Assembly: GCF_001427795.1 (NCBI RefSeq)
Contig: NZ_LMHJ01000001.1
Coordinates: forward strand, 853,773-917,772
Source of the DNA: Nocardioides sp. Root682
GTDB lineage: Bacteria > Actinomycetota > Actinomycetes > Propionibacteriales > Nocardioidaceae
Length of the DNA stretch: 64,000 bases
Direction of reading: 5' to 3'
Both the position numbers and the translations under genes were made by a program. Below, in pieces: positions 17,190 to 26,374 of this stretch; the stretch's first letter is position 1; every line of letters starts with the position of its first letter. The notes under the pieces were generated by a model, which was not told where the DNA came from, ran no database searches, and worked only from the letters and a program-made list of their open reading frames with translations.

Positions 17190-19238
17190 TCAGGACCGGG
17201 CCCGGGAAGCTGTTTGGGTGTTCTGCGCACGCTCGGCGCCGTACGTCGTGATCCGGTCGAGCAGGATCCCGATCAGCACGATGGTTGTTCCTGCGGCGAG
17301 GCCACGCCCGACGTCCGTCAGCTGCCGGAACCCGGTGACGACATCGAAGCCGAGCGCGCCGGCACCGGCCACGGCGCCGATGACGACCATCGACAGGACG
17401 TAGAGCAGGCCCTGGTTCGCGGCGAGCAGCACGGAGCTGCGCGCCATCGGCAGCTGGACCCGCGTGATCATCTGCCAGGTCGACGAACCGGCTGCCTCGG
17501 CGGCCTCGATCGTGTTGGGCGAGACGGCCCGGACCCCGTCGGCGACCAGCTTGATCGCCACGGGCGCCGCGTAGACGACACCGGCCAGCATGGCGGTGAA
17601 CCGGTTGGGACCGAAGAGGATCAGGATCGGCACGAGGTAGACGAAGGGCGGCAGGGTCTGGCCCATGTCGAGCAACGGCCGGAGCAGCACGTCGACCCGG
17701 TGGCTCCGTCCCATCCAGACACCGAACGCCACGGCCAGGGCGACGACGACGATGGTCGCGACGAGGCAGGCGGTCAGGGTCTCCATGGCGTGGTTCCACA
17801 GACCGAGGCCGAGGATCAGGCCGAGGCAGAGCACCGTGGCTGCGGCGGCCTTGCGACCCCCGACCAGGGCAGCGATCACCAGGATGGCGAGCGCGGTGAC
17901 GTACCACGGCGAGTCGGCGATGACGCTCTGGATCGGGTTGAGCACGTGGCTGGTGAAGCCCCGCTGGAGGCCGGACGTGACACCGGACAGGTCGCTGCGC
18001 AGCCAGTCGCCAAACCTGTCGACGGCATCTCGAAGGGGGGTGCCGAGGTCGGGCCGCGACGGGAACTCGTTGGCCCAGACGTAATTGTGGGAGAGGTAGA
18101 GCGCCACCAGCGTGGCGATGCCACCGACGCCCAGCCCGACCCGTCGGAACGGACCCCCGGTCCTGCCCGAGCGGGCGGCGAGCTCGGCGCGGAAGCCGGC
18201 CGCGGTCATCGTCCGGTCGAGCATCACCGCCATGATCACGATCGCCATGCCGGCGACGAACGACGTGCCGAGCTGGCCGCGCTTGAGACCGTCGAGGACC
18301 GGCTGCCCGAGTCCCGGGCTGTCGATGTACGCCGCGATGGTGGCCATCGAGAGCGCCGCCATCATCGTCTGGTTGATGCCCGCGATGATGGTGCGCTTGG
18401 CCATCGGGAGCTCGACGTTCCACAGTCGCTGGGTCCGGCTGTGACCGAGGGAGTCGGTCGCCTCGAGCACCGTCGGTGAGACCGACCGGATGCCGTGCGC
18501 GGTGATCCGGATGACCGGCGGCGCCGCGTAGATGAGGGTCATCAGGATCGCCGCCGCCGGCCCGATGCCGAACAGGATGCTCATGGGCAGGAGGTAGACG
18601 AACGACGGCATCGTCTGCATGACGTCCAGCACGGGCGTGAGCAGGGCCGAGAACCATCTGCTGTGTGCCATCACCACGCCCAGGAGGATCCCGAACACGC
18701 AGGAGACGACGACGGCGAAGAAGGTGACCAGCAGGAGGTCGATCGCGTCCGCCCAGTACCCGAGCACCCCGAAGGCGAGGAAGCTCGGGACGACGAGGGC
18801 GACGGTGCGCCAGCCGGCGGCGACGTACGTCACCATCGCGGCGACGGCGATGATGCCCAACCAACCGAACTGCGGGAGCGGCCGCGGGAACTGCGCCACC
18901 GTGAACATGCCCTGGAGCCAGCTGAAGACCTCGTTGACGACGTCGGCAAGGGTGCCGGCGAAGTTGATCAGGGGATTGCTGCCGGACGCCGCCGACTTCT
19001 CGACCCAGTCGCTGCGGTCGCCGAGCCAGTCGAAGACCGGCGTCTGGGCGGATCCGTCGAGCACGAGCGTGTGGTGGTCCCTGAACAGTGCCCAGGCCAG
19101 CACCCACAGGACGACGACCGTCAGGAGCGAGAGGCTCCGCCAACGCTGCGCGACGCCCTCCAGCACGCCTTGCTCCTCAGCGACTGCAGGCGCCGGGGGC
19201 CGGGCAACAGCGGGTCGATCGAGCGTCGGTGTCGACAT
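17190..19238 (-). CDS. proW: Glycine betaine ABC transporter permease, two fused permease domains
   Basis: 682 residues, about twice the usual ProW/OpuAB length. Two complete MetI-like permease domains are present, each with the EAA-loop that docks on the ATPase: EATDSLGHSRTQRLWNVELP in the first half and EAAEAAGSSTWQMITRVQLP in the second. Each is preceded by matching TMPSFVYLLPMSILFG / TLPPFVYLVPILILFG segments. Numerous membrane helices flank them. The fusion would let one polypeptide form the whole channel. Its start lies 5 bp after the ATPase stop and the binding protein follows by 40 bp. Confidence 0.92.
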   Translation of the reverse strand: MSTPTLDRPAVARPPAPAVAEEQGVLEGVAQRWRSLSLLTVVVLWVLAWALFRDHHTLVLDGSAQTPVFDWLGDRSDWVEKSAASGSNPLINFAGTLADVVNEVFSWLQGMFTVAQFPRPLPQFGWLGIIAVAAMVTYVAAGWRTVALVVPSFLAFGVLGYWADAIDLLLVTFFAVVVSCVFGILLGVVMAHSRWFSALLTPVLDVMQTMPSFVYLLPMSILFGIGPAAAILMTLIYAAPPVIRITAHGIRSVSPTVLEATDSLGHSRTQRLWNVELPMAKRTIIAGINQTMMAALSMATIAAYIDSPGLGQPVLDGLKRGQLGTSFVAGMAIVIMAVMLDRTMTAAGFRAELAARSGRTGGPFRRVGLGVGGIATLVALYLSHNYVWANEFPSRPDLGTPLRDAVDRFGDWLRSDLSGVTSGLQRGFTSHVLNPIQSVIADSPWYVTALAILVIAALVGGRKAAAATVLCLGLILGLGLWNHAMETLTACLVATIVVVALAVAFGVWMGRSHRVDVLLRPLLDMGQTLPPFVYLVPILILFGPNRFTAMLAGVVYAAPVAIKLVADGVRAVSPNTIEAAEAAGSSTWQMITRVQLPMARSSVLLAANQGLLYVLSMVVIGAVAGAGALGFDVVTGFRQLTDVGRGLAAGTTIVLIGILLDRITTYGAERAQNTQTASRARS

Positions 19239-19243
19239 GGCGC

Positions 19244-20347
19244 TCAGACCCCCGTTCCCGCGGCGACCTCGGAAGCGGTCTCCTCCTCGGCGACCACGAC
19301 CCGGAGGATCGCCTCGTCGTCGACGATGCCGATCAGGACGCCGTCCTCGACGACCCGCAGCGGGTGGGCGGAGGCGAGTGCGGCCCGGGCGGCCTTCCGC
19401 ACGATCGTGTCGGGACTCATCGCCGGGCCCTCGAGCGAGTCCTCGGGGCGGGGCGGACGCATCACGTAACGGAGCGTCAGGACGTGGCCCTTCGGGATCT
19501 CGCTGACGAAGTCGCGGACGTAGTCATCAGCCGGGTGGGCGACGATCTCGGCGGCGGTTCCCATCTGGACCATCTCACCGTCGCGCATGATCAGGATCCG
19601 GTCGCCGAGCTTGATGGCTTCCTGGAGGTCGTGGGTGATGAAGACCATCGTCTTTCCGACCTCGTGGTGCAGCCGGACGATCTCGTCCTGCATGTCCCGG
19701 CGGATCAGTGGATCGAGCGCCGAGAAGGGCTCGTCGAAGAAGAGCACCTCGGGGTCGACGGCCAGCGCACGGGCCAGGCCGACGCGCTGCTGCATGCCGC
19801 CGGAGAGCTGGTCGGGGAAGGAGTTCTCGTAGCCGGACAGGCCGACCAGGTCCACCATCTCCTGGGCTCGCTGACGACGCGCGGCCTTCGGCTCGCCGCG
19901 GACCTCCAGGCCGTAGGCGATGTTGTCGATCACCTTGCGGTGCGGGAGCAGCCCGAAGTGCTGGAAGACCATGGCCATGTGCCGGCGGCGGAGCTCGCGC
20001 AGCTTGGCCTTTGGCACGGAGGTGATCTCCTCGCCGTTGATCTGCACGCTGCCTGCAGTCGGCTCGATCAGTCGGTTGAGCAGGCGCACCAGGGTCGACT
20101 TGCCCGATCCCGAAAGGCCCATGATCACGAAGACCTCGCCCGGCTGGACCTCGAACGAGACGTCGCGCACGGCGGCGACGCAACCGGTCTTGGCCTGCAG
20201 CTCCTTCCGGGTGAGCGCGGCATCATCGGTGCCGATCACCTTGCCGGCGCGGGCGCCGAAGATCTTCCAGAGGCCCTCGACCTTGAGGGCGGGCGGCCGG
20301 TCCGCTGCGACCTTCGGTGCGGACACGTCGACGATCTGCGTGGTCAT
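19244..20347 (-). CDS. proV: Glycine betaine ABC transporter ATP-binding protein
   Basis: 367 residues. Walker [10 protein letters not shown] is at 77-85; the Q-loop [11 protein letters not shown], signature LSGGMQQR, Walker [14 protein letters not shown] and switch His in FITHDL follow in order. The C-terminal ~100 residues (from about [12 protein letters not shown]) form a short CBS-like region, the part that senses ionic strength in OpuA-type osmoregulated importers. ATG 20347 overlaps the betA stop (ATGA), so transport and choline oxidation are co-translated. Confidence 0.93.
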   Translation of the reverse strand: MTTQIVDVSAPKVAADRPPALKVEGLWKIFGARAGKVIGTDDAALTRKELQAKTGCVAAVRDVSFEVQPGEVFVIMGLSGSGKSTLVRLLNRLIEPTAGSVQINGEEITSVPKAKLRELRRRHMAMVFQHFGLLPHRKVIDNIAYGLEVRGEPKAARRQRAQEMVDLVGLSGYENSFPDQLSGGMQQRVGLARALAVDPEVLFFDEPFSALDPLIRRDMQDEIVRLHHEVGKTMVFITHDLQEAIKLGDRILIMRDGEMVQMGTAAEIVAHPADDYVRDFVSEIPKGHVLTLRYVMRPPRPEDSLEGPAMSPDTIVRKAARAALASAHPLRVVEDGVLIGIVDDEAILRVVVAEEETASEVAAGTGV

Positions 20348-22116
20348 GCCTGATCCCCTGCCTTCCCGGCGATCGCCGGCTCGACTGCAGGGGCGCCGGT
20401 CGACGCGGCGGTGTGCACCGGGTCGAGAGGGCTACCCGCGCGGTGGTTGTAGAACGGCGCGTCCGAGGGCGGCAGCGGCGTGATGCCGAGGATCAGGTCG
20501 GCGGCCTTCTCGGCCACCATCATCACCGGGGCGTAGATGTTCCCGTTGGTCACGTAGGGGAAGACGCTGGCGTCGCAGACGCGCAGGCCCTCGGTGCCGT
20601 GCACCTTCAGCGAGAGCGGGTCGGTGACCGCCATCTCGCCGGTGCCCATCGCGGCGGTGCACGACGGGTGCAACGCGGTCTCGGCGTCCTTCCGGACCCA
20701 CTCGAGGATCTCCTCGTCGGTCTCGACCGAGGGGCCGGGCGAGATCTCTCCGTCGTTGTACGGCGCGAACGCCGGCTGGTTGAGGATGCCGCGGGCCACG
20801 CGGATCGCCTCCACCCACTCCTTGCGGTCGGTGGGCGTCGACAGGTAGTTGAACTGCATCGACGGGTGGACCTTCGGGTCCTTCGACCTGATCCGCACCC
20901 AACCGCGCGTGTCGGCGTACATCGGGCCGATGTGGACCTGGTAGCCGTGGCCCTCGATCGGGCTGCTGCCGTCGTACCGGATCGCGATCGGCAGGAAGTG
21001 GAACATCAGGTTGGGGTAGTCGACGTCCTCGTTGGAGCGGGCGAAGCCGCCGCCCTCGAAGTGGTTCGTCGCGCCGAGGCCCTTGCGCTGGAAGAGCCAC
21101 TGGAAGGCGATTTTCGGGCGCTGGTGCCAGGCCAGACCGGGCGCGATCGAGACCGGCAGCTTGGAGGCGTACTGGATGTAGACCTCGAGGTGGTCCTGCA
21201 GGTTCTCGCCGACGCCGGGCAGGTGGTGGACGACGGGAATGTCCTGTGACTCGAGGAGGTCGCGGTCGCCGACGCCACTGAGCTGGAGCAGCTGCGGGGT
21301 GTTGATCGCGCCGCCGCACAGGATCACCTCGCGGGCGCGGACGGTGTGCTGGCGGGCGGCCCGGCCGATGCCGCGGGTGTACTCGACACCGGTGGCCCGC
21401 GGGACGTCGCCGGTGGTGTCGAAGAGGATCTTCGTGGCGAACGCGAAGGTCTGGACCTTGAGGTTCTTCCGGCTGCGCACGGAGTGGAGGTAGGCCCGGG
21501 CGGCCGACCAGCGGCGCCCGTTCCTCACGTTGCGGTCGAAGGGCGCGAAGCCCTCCTGGCGGTAGCCGTTGACGTCGTCGGTGAGCGGGTACCCAGCCTC
21601 CTGGGTGGCCTTGAAGAAGGCCGAGAAAAGGGGGTTCTCGCACTTGCCGCGCTCGAGGTGCAGCGGGCCGTCGCCACCGCGCCATTCGTCGGCGCCCGAG
21701 CTGCCGTCGGCGAGGTGCCGGCTCTCCATCCGCTTGAAGTAGGGCAGGCAGTGGGCGTAGTCCCACGTCTCCATCCCCGGGTCGGCGGCCCACCGCTCGT
21801 AGTCGAGCGGGTTGCCGCGCTGGAAGATCATGCCGTTGATCGAGCTCGACCCACCGAGCACCTTGCCGCGGGCGTGGTAGACCTTCCGCCCGCCGAGGTG
21901 CGGCTCCGGGTCGGTCTCGTACTTCCAGTCGTACAGCTTGCTCCCGATGGGGAAGGGCAGGGCCGCCGGCATGTGCACGAACGGGTCGATCTTGTAGTCG
22001 CTGTGGCCCGCCTCGAGCACGAGGACGCTGTTGCCCGGGTCGGCGCTCAGGCGGTTGGCCAGGGCGCTGCCGGCCGAACCGCCGCCGACGATCACGAAGT
22101 CGTAGTGCTTGTCCAT
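20344..22116 (-). CDS. betA: Choline dehydrogenase (GMC flavoprotein)
   Basis: About 590 residues of the GMC oxidoreductase family. The FAD fold [18 protein letters not shown] is at the N-terminus, followed by [20 protein letters not shown] and the [15 protein letters not shown] signature. The active-site His region is HPSCTAAMG and the closing segment is [21 protein letters not shown]. It oxidises choline to betaine aldehyde. ATG 22116 is preceded by AGGAG with 7-base spacing. Longer starts would overlap betB. It forms an operon with betB upstream and the betaine importer downstream. Confidence 0.92.
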   Translation of the reverse strand: MDKHYDFVIVGGGSAGSALANRLSADPGNSVLVLEAGHSDYKIDPFVHMPAALPFPIGSKLYDWKYETDPEPHLGGRKVYHARGKVLGGSSSINGMIFQRGNPLDYERWAADPGMETWDYAHCLPYFKRMESRHLADGSSGADEWRGGDGPLHLERGKCENPLFSAFFKATQEAGYPLTDDVNGYRQEGFAPFDRNVRNGRRWSAARAYLHSVRSRKNLKVQTFAFATKILFDTTGDVPRATGVEYTRGIGRAARQHTVRAREVILCGGAINTPQLLQLSGVGDRDLLESQDIPVVHHLPGVGENLQDHLEVYIQYASKLPVSIAPGLAWHQRPKIAFQWLFQRKGLGATNHFEGGGFARSNEDVDYPNLMFHFLPIAIRYDGSSPIEGHGYQVHIGPMYADTRGWVRIRSKDPKVHPSMQFNYLSTPTDRKEWVEAIRVARGILNQPAFAPYNDGEISPGPSVETDEEILEWVRKDAETALHPSCTAAMGTGEMAVTDPLSLKVHGTEGLRVCDASVFPYVTNGNIYAPVMMVAEKAADLILGITPLPPSDAPFYNHRAGSPLDPVHTAASTGAPAVEPAIAGKAGDQA

Positions 22117-22132
22117 CAGGGAACTCCTGCTC

Positions 22133-23611
22133 TCAGGCGCCGAACCAACGGCTGGGCTCGGGGGTGGTGTTGTGCCAGACGTGCTTCGTCTCTCGGTACT
22201 CGTCCAGTCCGGCCATGCCGAGCTCACGCCCGACGCCCGACTGCTTGAAGCCGCCCCACTCGGCCTGCGGCACGTAGGGGTGGTAGTCGTTGATCCAGAC
22301 CGTGCCGACCCGCAGGCCGGCCGCGACGCGCCGGGCGCGCTCGAGGTCGGAGGTCCAGACCCCGCCGGCGAGGCCGAAGATCGTGTCGTTGGCCAGGGCC
22401 ACCGCCTCCTCCTCGGTCCGGAAGGTCTCGACGGTGAGCACGGGTCCGAAGGACTCCTTCTGCACGACGCTCATGGCCGAGGAGCAGCGGTCCAGCACGG
22501 TCGGCGGGTAGTAGAAGCCGTCGTCGTACGCCGCTCCGCTGAGCCGCGCGCCCCCGCAGCGCAGGACGGCGCCCTCGGCGATGCCTGCTTCGACGTACGC
22601 CGCGACCTTGTCCAGGTGCGCCTGCGAGATGAGGGGCCCGGTCTCCGCCTTCTCGTCGAAGGGTCCGCCGAGGCGGATCGCGGCGGCCCGGTCGACGAGA
22701 GCGTCGACGAACTCGTCGTGGATCGTCTCCTCCACCAGCAGCCGGGCGCCCGACGAGCAGACCTGACCGGAGTGGAGGAAGACCGCCGTCAGGGCGTTGT
22801 CGAGGGCGGTCTCGAGGTCGGCGTCGGCGAAGACGACGTTGGCGTTCTTGCCGCCGAGCTCGAGGGCGACCTTCTTGACGGTCGCGGCTGCGTTGGCCAT
22901 CAGGCGCCGCCCGGTCTCGAGGCCGCCGGTGAAGGAGAGCAGGTCGACGCGGGGGTCCTCCGAGAGGGGACCGCCGGCGGTGGGGCCGGCGCCGGTGACC
23001 AGGTTGGCCACGCCGACGGGCAGGCCCGCTTCCTGGAGCAGCTCGACGAGGCGGATCGCGGTGTGGGGCGTGAGCTCGCTCGGCTTGAGGACGAAGGTGT
23101 TGCCCGCGGCAAGTGCCGGGGCGACCTTCCACGCGGTCTGCAGGAGCGGGTAGTTCCACGGCGTGATCAGGGCGCAGACGCCGACCGGCTCGTGCACGAT
23201 CACGGCCTGGACCCCGGGGCGGTCGGTCGCGACCGGACGGCTGTGGTCCTCGGCTGCGACGCGGGCGTAGTGGTCGAAGACGGCCACGACGTCGTCCACG
23301 TCGTACTCGCTCTCGACGAAGCGCTTGCCGGTGTCGAGCGACTCGGCCCGTGCCACGAGCGCCTCGTCGCGCTCGAGCAGGCGGGCCACCCGGGCCAGGA
23401 GCGCACCGCGCTCGGCGGCCGGCGTGCGGGGCCAGGAACCCTCGTCGAACGCCCGGCGTGCGGCGCCGATGGCGGCGTCCGTGTCGATCGCTCCGCCCTC
23501 GGCGACGGTCCCGACCACCGCGCCGTCGGCCGGGCAGAGGATCGTGCGCGACTCGCCGGAAAGCGCAGGCAACCAGCGCCCGTCGATGTGGATCCCGGTA
23601 TGGCGGGTCAT
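22133..23611 (-). CDS. betB: Betaine aldehyde dehydrogenase
   Basis: 492-residue NAD(P)-dependent aldehyde dehydrogenase. It has [21 protein letters not shown], the general base in [11 protein letters not shown], and the catalytic Cys in [11 protein letters not shown]. The C-terminal [22 protein letters not shown] segment is typical of the BetB branch. It converts betaine aldehyde to glycine betaine and sits 16 bp upstream of choline dehydrogenase. ATG 23611 has GGAGA five bases before it. The perfect 17-bp palindrome at 23631-23647 lies in its promoter region, between it and a divergent TetR gene. Confidence 0.92.
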   Translation of the reverse strand: MTRHTGIHIDGRWLPALSGESRTILCPADGAVVGTVAEGGAIDTDAAIGAARRAFDEGSWPRTPAAERGALLARVARLLERDEALVARAESLDTGKRFVESEYDVDDVVAVFDHYARVAAEDHSRPVATDRPGVQAVIVHEPVGVCALITPWNYPLLQTAWKVAPALAAGNTFVLKPSELTPHTAIRLVELLQEAGLPVGVANLVTGAGPTAGGPLSEDPRVDLLSFTGGLETGRRLMANAAATVKKVALELGGKNANVVFADADLETALDNALTAVFLHSGQVCSSGARLLVEETIHDEFVDALVDRAAAIRLGGPFDEKAETGPLISQAHLDKVAAYVEAGIAEGAVLRCGGARLSGAAYDDGFYYPPTVLDRCSSAMSVVQKESFGPVLTVETFRTEEEAVALANDTIFGLAGGVWTSDLERARRVAAGLRVGTVWINDYHPYVPQAEWGGFKQSGVGRELGMAGLDEYRETKHVWHNTTPEPSRWFGA

Positions 23612-23630
23612 GCAATTCTCCGACTGTCAA

Positions 23631-23647
23631 GTTGCACAATGTGCAAC
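23631..23647. promoter_or_regulatory. Perfect 17-bp palindrome in the betB/tetR intergenic region
   Basis: GTTGCACAATGTGCAAC is symmetrical around a central A. It lies 20 bp upstream of betB and about 90 bp before the TetR start, so it is a probable binding site for the divergently encoded BetI-like repressor. It also shares the TTGC-N7-GCAA outline with sites elsewhere in the locus. Confidence 0.65.
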
Positions 23648-23737
23648 GCGATGTGAACTGCACAACATCTTGCAGGGGCTCCGCCGAGCAGGTCAAGGGT
23701 TGTGAGAAGAAATTGTTGCAAGTGGTACATTCGCGAA

Positions 23738-24310
23738 ATGACGAGCTCGAGCACCGCCCCGGCCAAGGACCCGCAGCGCCGGGCTGCCTGGGCGGAGCTG
23801 GCGACCGACTACGTCCACGACCACGGCCTGATCGGTCTGAGCCTGCGCCCGCTGGCCGCCGAGCTGGGCACCAGCAACCGGGTCCTGCTCTACCACTTCG
23901 GCACCAAGGACCAGCTGGTCGCCGACGTGCTCCGCACGTCCAACGAGCGGTCGGTCGCCGAGGTCGCGGCCCTCAAGCCGTCCACGGACATGCGCAGCGC
24001 CGTCCACGACCTCTGGTCGGTGATGGAGGGCGACCGGTGCAGCCGGATGTACGTCGAGGCGGCCGCGCTCGGGCTCTTCGGCAAGGAGCCGTACGCCTCG
24101 GCGGTCCGCGAAGCCAACGCCGTGTGGCTCGCCTGCCTCGTCGCGCACCTGGCCAAGTCCGGGGTGAGCCCGGCCGTGGTCGAAAGGGCAGCCCACGTCA
24201 TCGACGCCGCCTTCATGGGGTTCCAGCTCAGCCTGGGCCTCGACGACGACTCCGCGGACCGCGCTCGATCCGTCAACGACCTTGCGGACGCCGTCGCGGC
24301 GCTGACCTGA
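23738..24310 (+). CDS. betI: TetR-family regulator, BetI-like
   Basis: About 190 residues. The N-terminal TetR helix-turn-helix (LRPLAAELGTSNRVLLYHFGTKDQLVADVL) is followed by a helical ligand domain. Divergent placement from betB-betA, with a symmetrical operator between, matches BetI, the choline-responsive repressor. ATG 23738 gives the normal N-terminal length; an earlier GTG at 23702 adds a Cys/Arg-rich stretch unlike the family. The assignment as BetI rests on position. The DNA after the gene holds short CTGAC repeats. Confidence 0.75.
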   Translation: MTSSSTAPAKDPQRRAAWAELATDYVHDHGLIGLSLRPLAAELGTSNRVLLYHFGTKDQLVADVLRTSNERSVAEVAALKPSTDMRSAVHDLWSVMEGDRCSRMYVEAAALGLFGKEPYASAVREANAVWLACLVAHLAKSGVSPAVVERAAHVIDAAFMGFQLSLGLDDDSADRARSVNDLADAVAALT

Positions 24311-24377
24311 CCTGACCCCTGACCTGACTGGCCTGACTGGCCCCGGGCACCCCGACGCCGATGGCCAGGGGCCGGGA

Positions 24378-25748
24378 TCAGCACTCGATGACGTTCACGG
24401 CGAGGCCGCCGCGCGAGGTCTCCTTGTACTTGTCCTTCATGTCGCGCCCGGTGTCGCGCATCGTCTTGATCGCCTTGTCGAGGGTGACCTTGTGGCTGCC
24501 GTTGCCGATCAGTCCGAGCCGGGCGGCGTTGATCGCCTTGATCGACGCGATCGCGTTGCGCTCGATGCAGGGGATCTGCACCAGCCCGCCGACCGGGTCG
24601 CAGGTGAGGCCCAGGTTGTGCTCGATACCGATCTCGGCGGCGTTCTCGACCTGGGGTGGCGTACCGCCCATGACCTCCGCCAGACCGCCCGAGGCCATCG
24701 AGCAGGCCGAACCGACCTCGCCCTGGCAGCCGACCTCGGCGCCGGAGATCGAGGCGTTCATCTTGAACAGGATCCCGATGGCGGCCGCCGTCAGCAGGAA
24801 GCGCACGATCCCGTCGTCGTCGGCGTCCGGCACGAACCGCACGTAGTAGTGCAGCACCGCCGGGATGATGCCCGCCGCACCGTTGGTCGGCGCGGTCACG
24901 ATGCGACCGCCGGCGGCGTTCTCCTCGTTGACGGCCAGCGCGTAGAGGTTGACCCAGTCGATGACGTGGAGCGGGTCCACCTCGCTCTTGCCCGACAGCT
25001 CACGGAACAGCGCCGGCGCCCGGCGCGGAACCTTGAGCCCGCCGGGTAGCACGCCTTCGCGGTGGAACCCGCGCTCGATGCACTCGGCCATCACCGACCA
25101 CAGGTGGAGCATGCCGTCGCGGATCTCCCGCTCCGAGCGCCAGGCCTGCTCGTTGGCGAGCATGACGTCGCTGATCGACATCTGCTCCCGCGCGCAGATC
25201 TCCAGGAGCTCACCGCCGGTGCTGAACGGGAACTTCACCTCGGTGTCGTCCAGGACGACCCGGTCGGCGCCGGTGGCGACCTCGTCGACGACGAAGCCTC
25301 CGCCGACGGAGTAGTAGGTGCGGAACTGGATCTGTACGTCGTCCTCGTCGAAGGCCGCGAAGGTCATGCCGTTGGGGTGGGCCGGCAGGCTCTTGCGCCG
25401 GTGCATGACGAGGTCGTTGTCGACGTCGAACCGCACCAGCGTCGTGCCGTTCAGCACGAGCTCGCCGGAGCCGCGGATCTCGTCGATCCGCAGGTCGGCG
25501 CGATCCGTGTCCGTCGTCGCGGGGTCCTCCCCCTCGAGGCCGAGCACGACCGCCTTCGGCGAGCCGTGGCCGTGGCCGGTGGCACCAAGGGACCCGAACA
25601 GCTCCGCACGGATCCGTCGTACGTCGCCGAGGCGACCCGCGTCCGCGAGGCCCTCGGCGAAGCGCCGGGCTGCCCGCATCGGCCCGACCGTGTGGGAGGA
25701 CGACGGCCCGATGCCGATCGAGTAGAGGTCGAAGGCGGAGAGCGCCAT
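24378..25748 (-). CDS. sdaA: L-serine dehydratase, single-chain iron-sulfur type
   Basis: About 456 residues. It opens with [24 protein letters not shown], the start of the beta domain, and the alpha domain carries Cys residues in SACSMASGG and [18 protein letters not shown] for the oxygen-labile [4Fe-4S] cluster. It deaminates serine to pyruvate and ammonia, the last step of the betaine route encoded upstream. ATG 25748 shares its A with the soxG stop (TGATG) and has AGGAG before it, so it is translationally coupled to sarcosine oxidase. Confidence 0.94.
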   Translation of the reverse strand: MALSAFDLYSIGIGPSSSHTVGPMRAARRFAEGLADAGRLGDVRRIRAELFGSLGATGHGHGSPKAVVLGLEGEDPATTDTDRADLRIDEIRGSGELVLNGTTLVRFDVDNDLVMHRRKSLPAHPNGMTFAAFDEDDVQIQFRTYYSVGGGFVVDEVATGADRVVLDDTEVKFPFSTGGELLEICAREQMSISDVMLANEQAWRSEREIRDGMLHLWSVMAECIERGFHREGVLPGGLKVPRRAPALFRELSGKSEVDPLHVIDWVNLYALAVNEENAAGGRIVTAPTNGAAGIIPAVLHYYVRFVPDADDDGIVRFLLTAAAIGILFKMNASISGAEVGCQGEVGSACSMASGGLAEVMGGTPPQVENAAEIGIEHNLGLTCDPVGGLVQIPCIERNAIASIKAINAARLGLIGNGSHKVTLDKAIKTMRDTGRDMKDKYKETSRGGLAVNVIEC

Positions 25749-26374
25749 CAGGCTCCTGCCTGTGCCGACGGGCCGGCCGGGGCGAATTCCTGCACGGCGT
25801 CGAGCAGCCAGGCCGCGACGTACTGGGCGAGCGACGCCCGGGGCAACACCCGGAACCGCGTCGCGTCGACCTTCCACAACAGCACGGGGACCCGGGCCAG
25901 CGTGGTGGTGATCGCAGTACCGTCGGCGAACGCACGCGGGTGCAGGTCGGTCGGACAGCCCTTCTCGAGCACGTCGCGGACGGCTGAACCGCTGAGCTCG
26001 AGCACCGTGCGGTTCGCGGACACGTCGACGACCTGGGCGCGACCGTCACCGACACCGGCCAGCAGCTCACCGACCAGGGTCTCCGGCGTCGTCGAGGAGA
26101 CGACGAGCCACTCGTCCGGTCCGAGCCACAGCACGGTGTGGGCACCCTGGGCGCTCACCTCGCCGCACTGCTGCGGAAGGCCAGTGCCGAGCACGGCCTC
26201 GATCCCGCGAGCCGCCTCGGAGCCCGGCTCGACCCGGATGCTCACCATGGTGAGGAAGGGCTCTTCGCGCAGTGCCACCGAACGTTCGCCGGGAACGGCG
26301 CCATCGCGGAGCTCGGCAGCCATGTCCTGAAGCGGGCTGCGTCGCAGGCCCTGGAGTGTCGTGAGGTCAGCCAT
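25748..26374 (-). CDS. soxG: Sarcosine oxidase, gamma subunit
   Basis: 208 residues of the SoxG family, which is structurally related to the GcvT-like folate domains. The conserved segments [25 protein letters not shown] and [15 protein letters not shown] are present. It is a structural subunit of the heterotetrameric enzyme. The start overlaps the soxA stop by 8 bp and the stop overlaps the sdaA start. Gene order B-D-A-G is the standard one. Confidence 0.9.
   Translation of the reverse strand: MADLTTLQGLRRSPLQDMAAELRDGAVPGERSVALREEPFLTMVSIRVEPGSEAARGIEAVLGTGLPQQCGEVSAQGAHTVLWLGPDEWLVVSSTTPETLVGELLAGVGDGRAQVVDVSANRTVLELSGSAVRDVLEKGCPTDLHPRAFADGTAITTTLARVPVLLWKVDATRFRVLPRASLAQYVAAWLLDAVQEFAPAGPSAQAGA

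Noticed and set aside
24302..24342. CTGAC-rich repeats after the BetI-like gene
   Set aside because: The repeats are short and irregular, with no terminator-grade hairpin and no CRISPR-like spacing. No CRISPR array was seen anywhere in the window.
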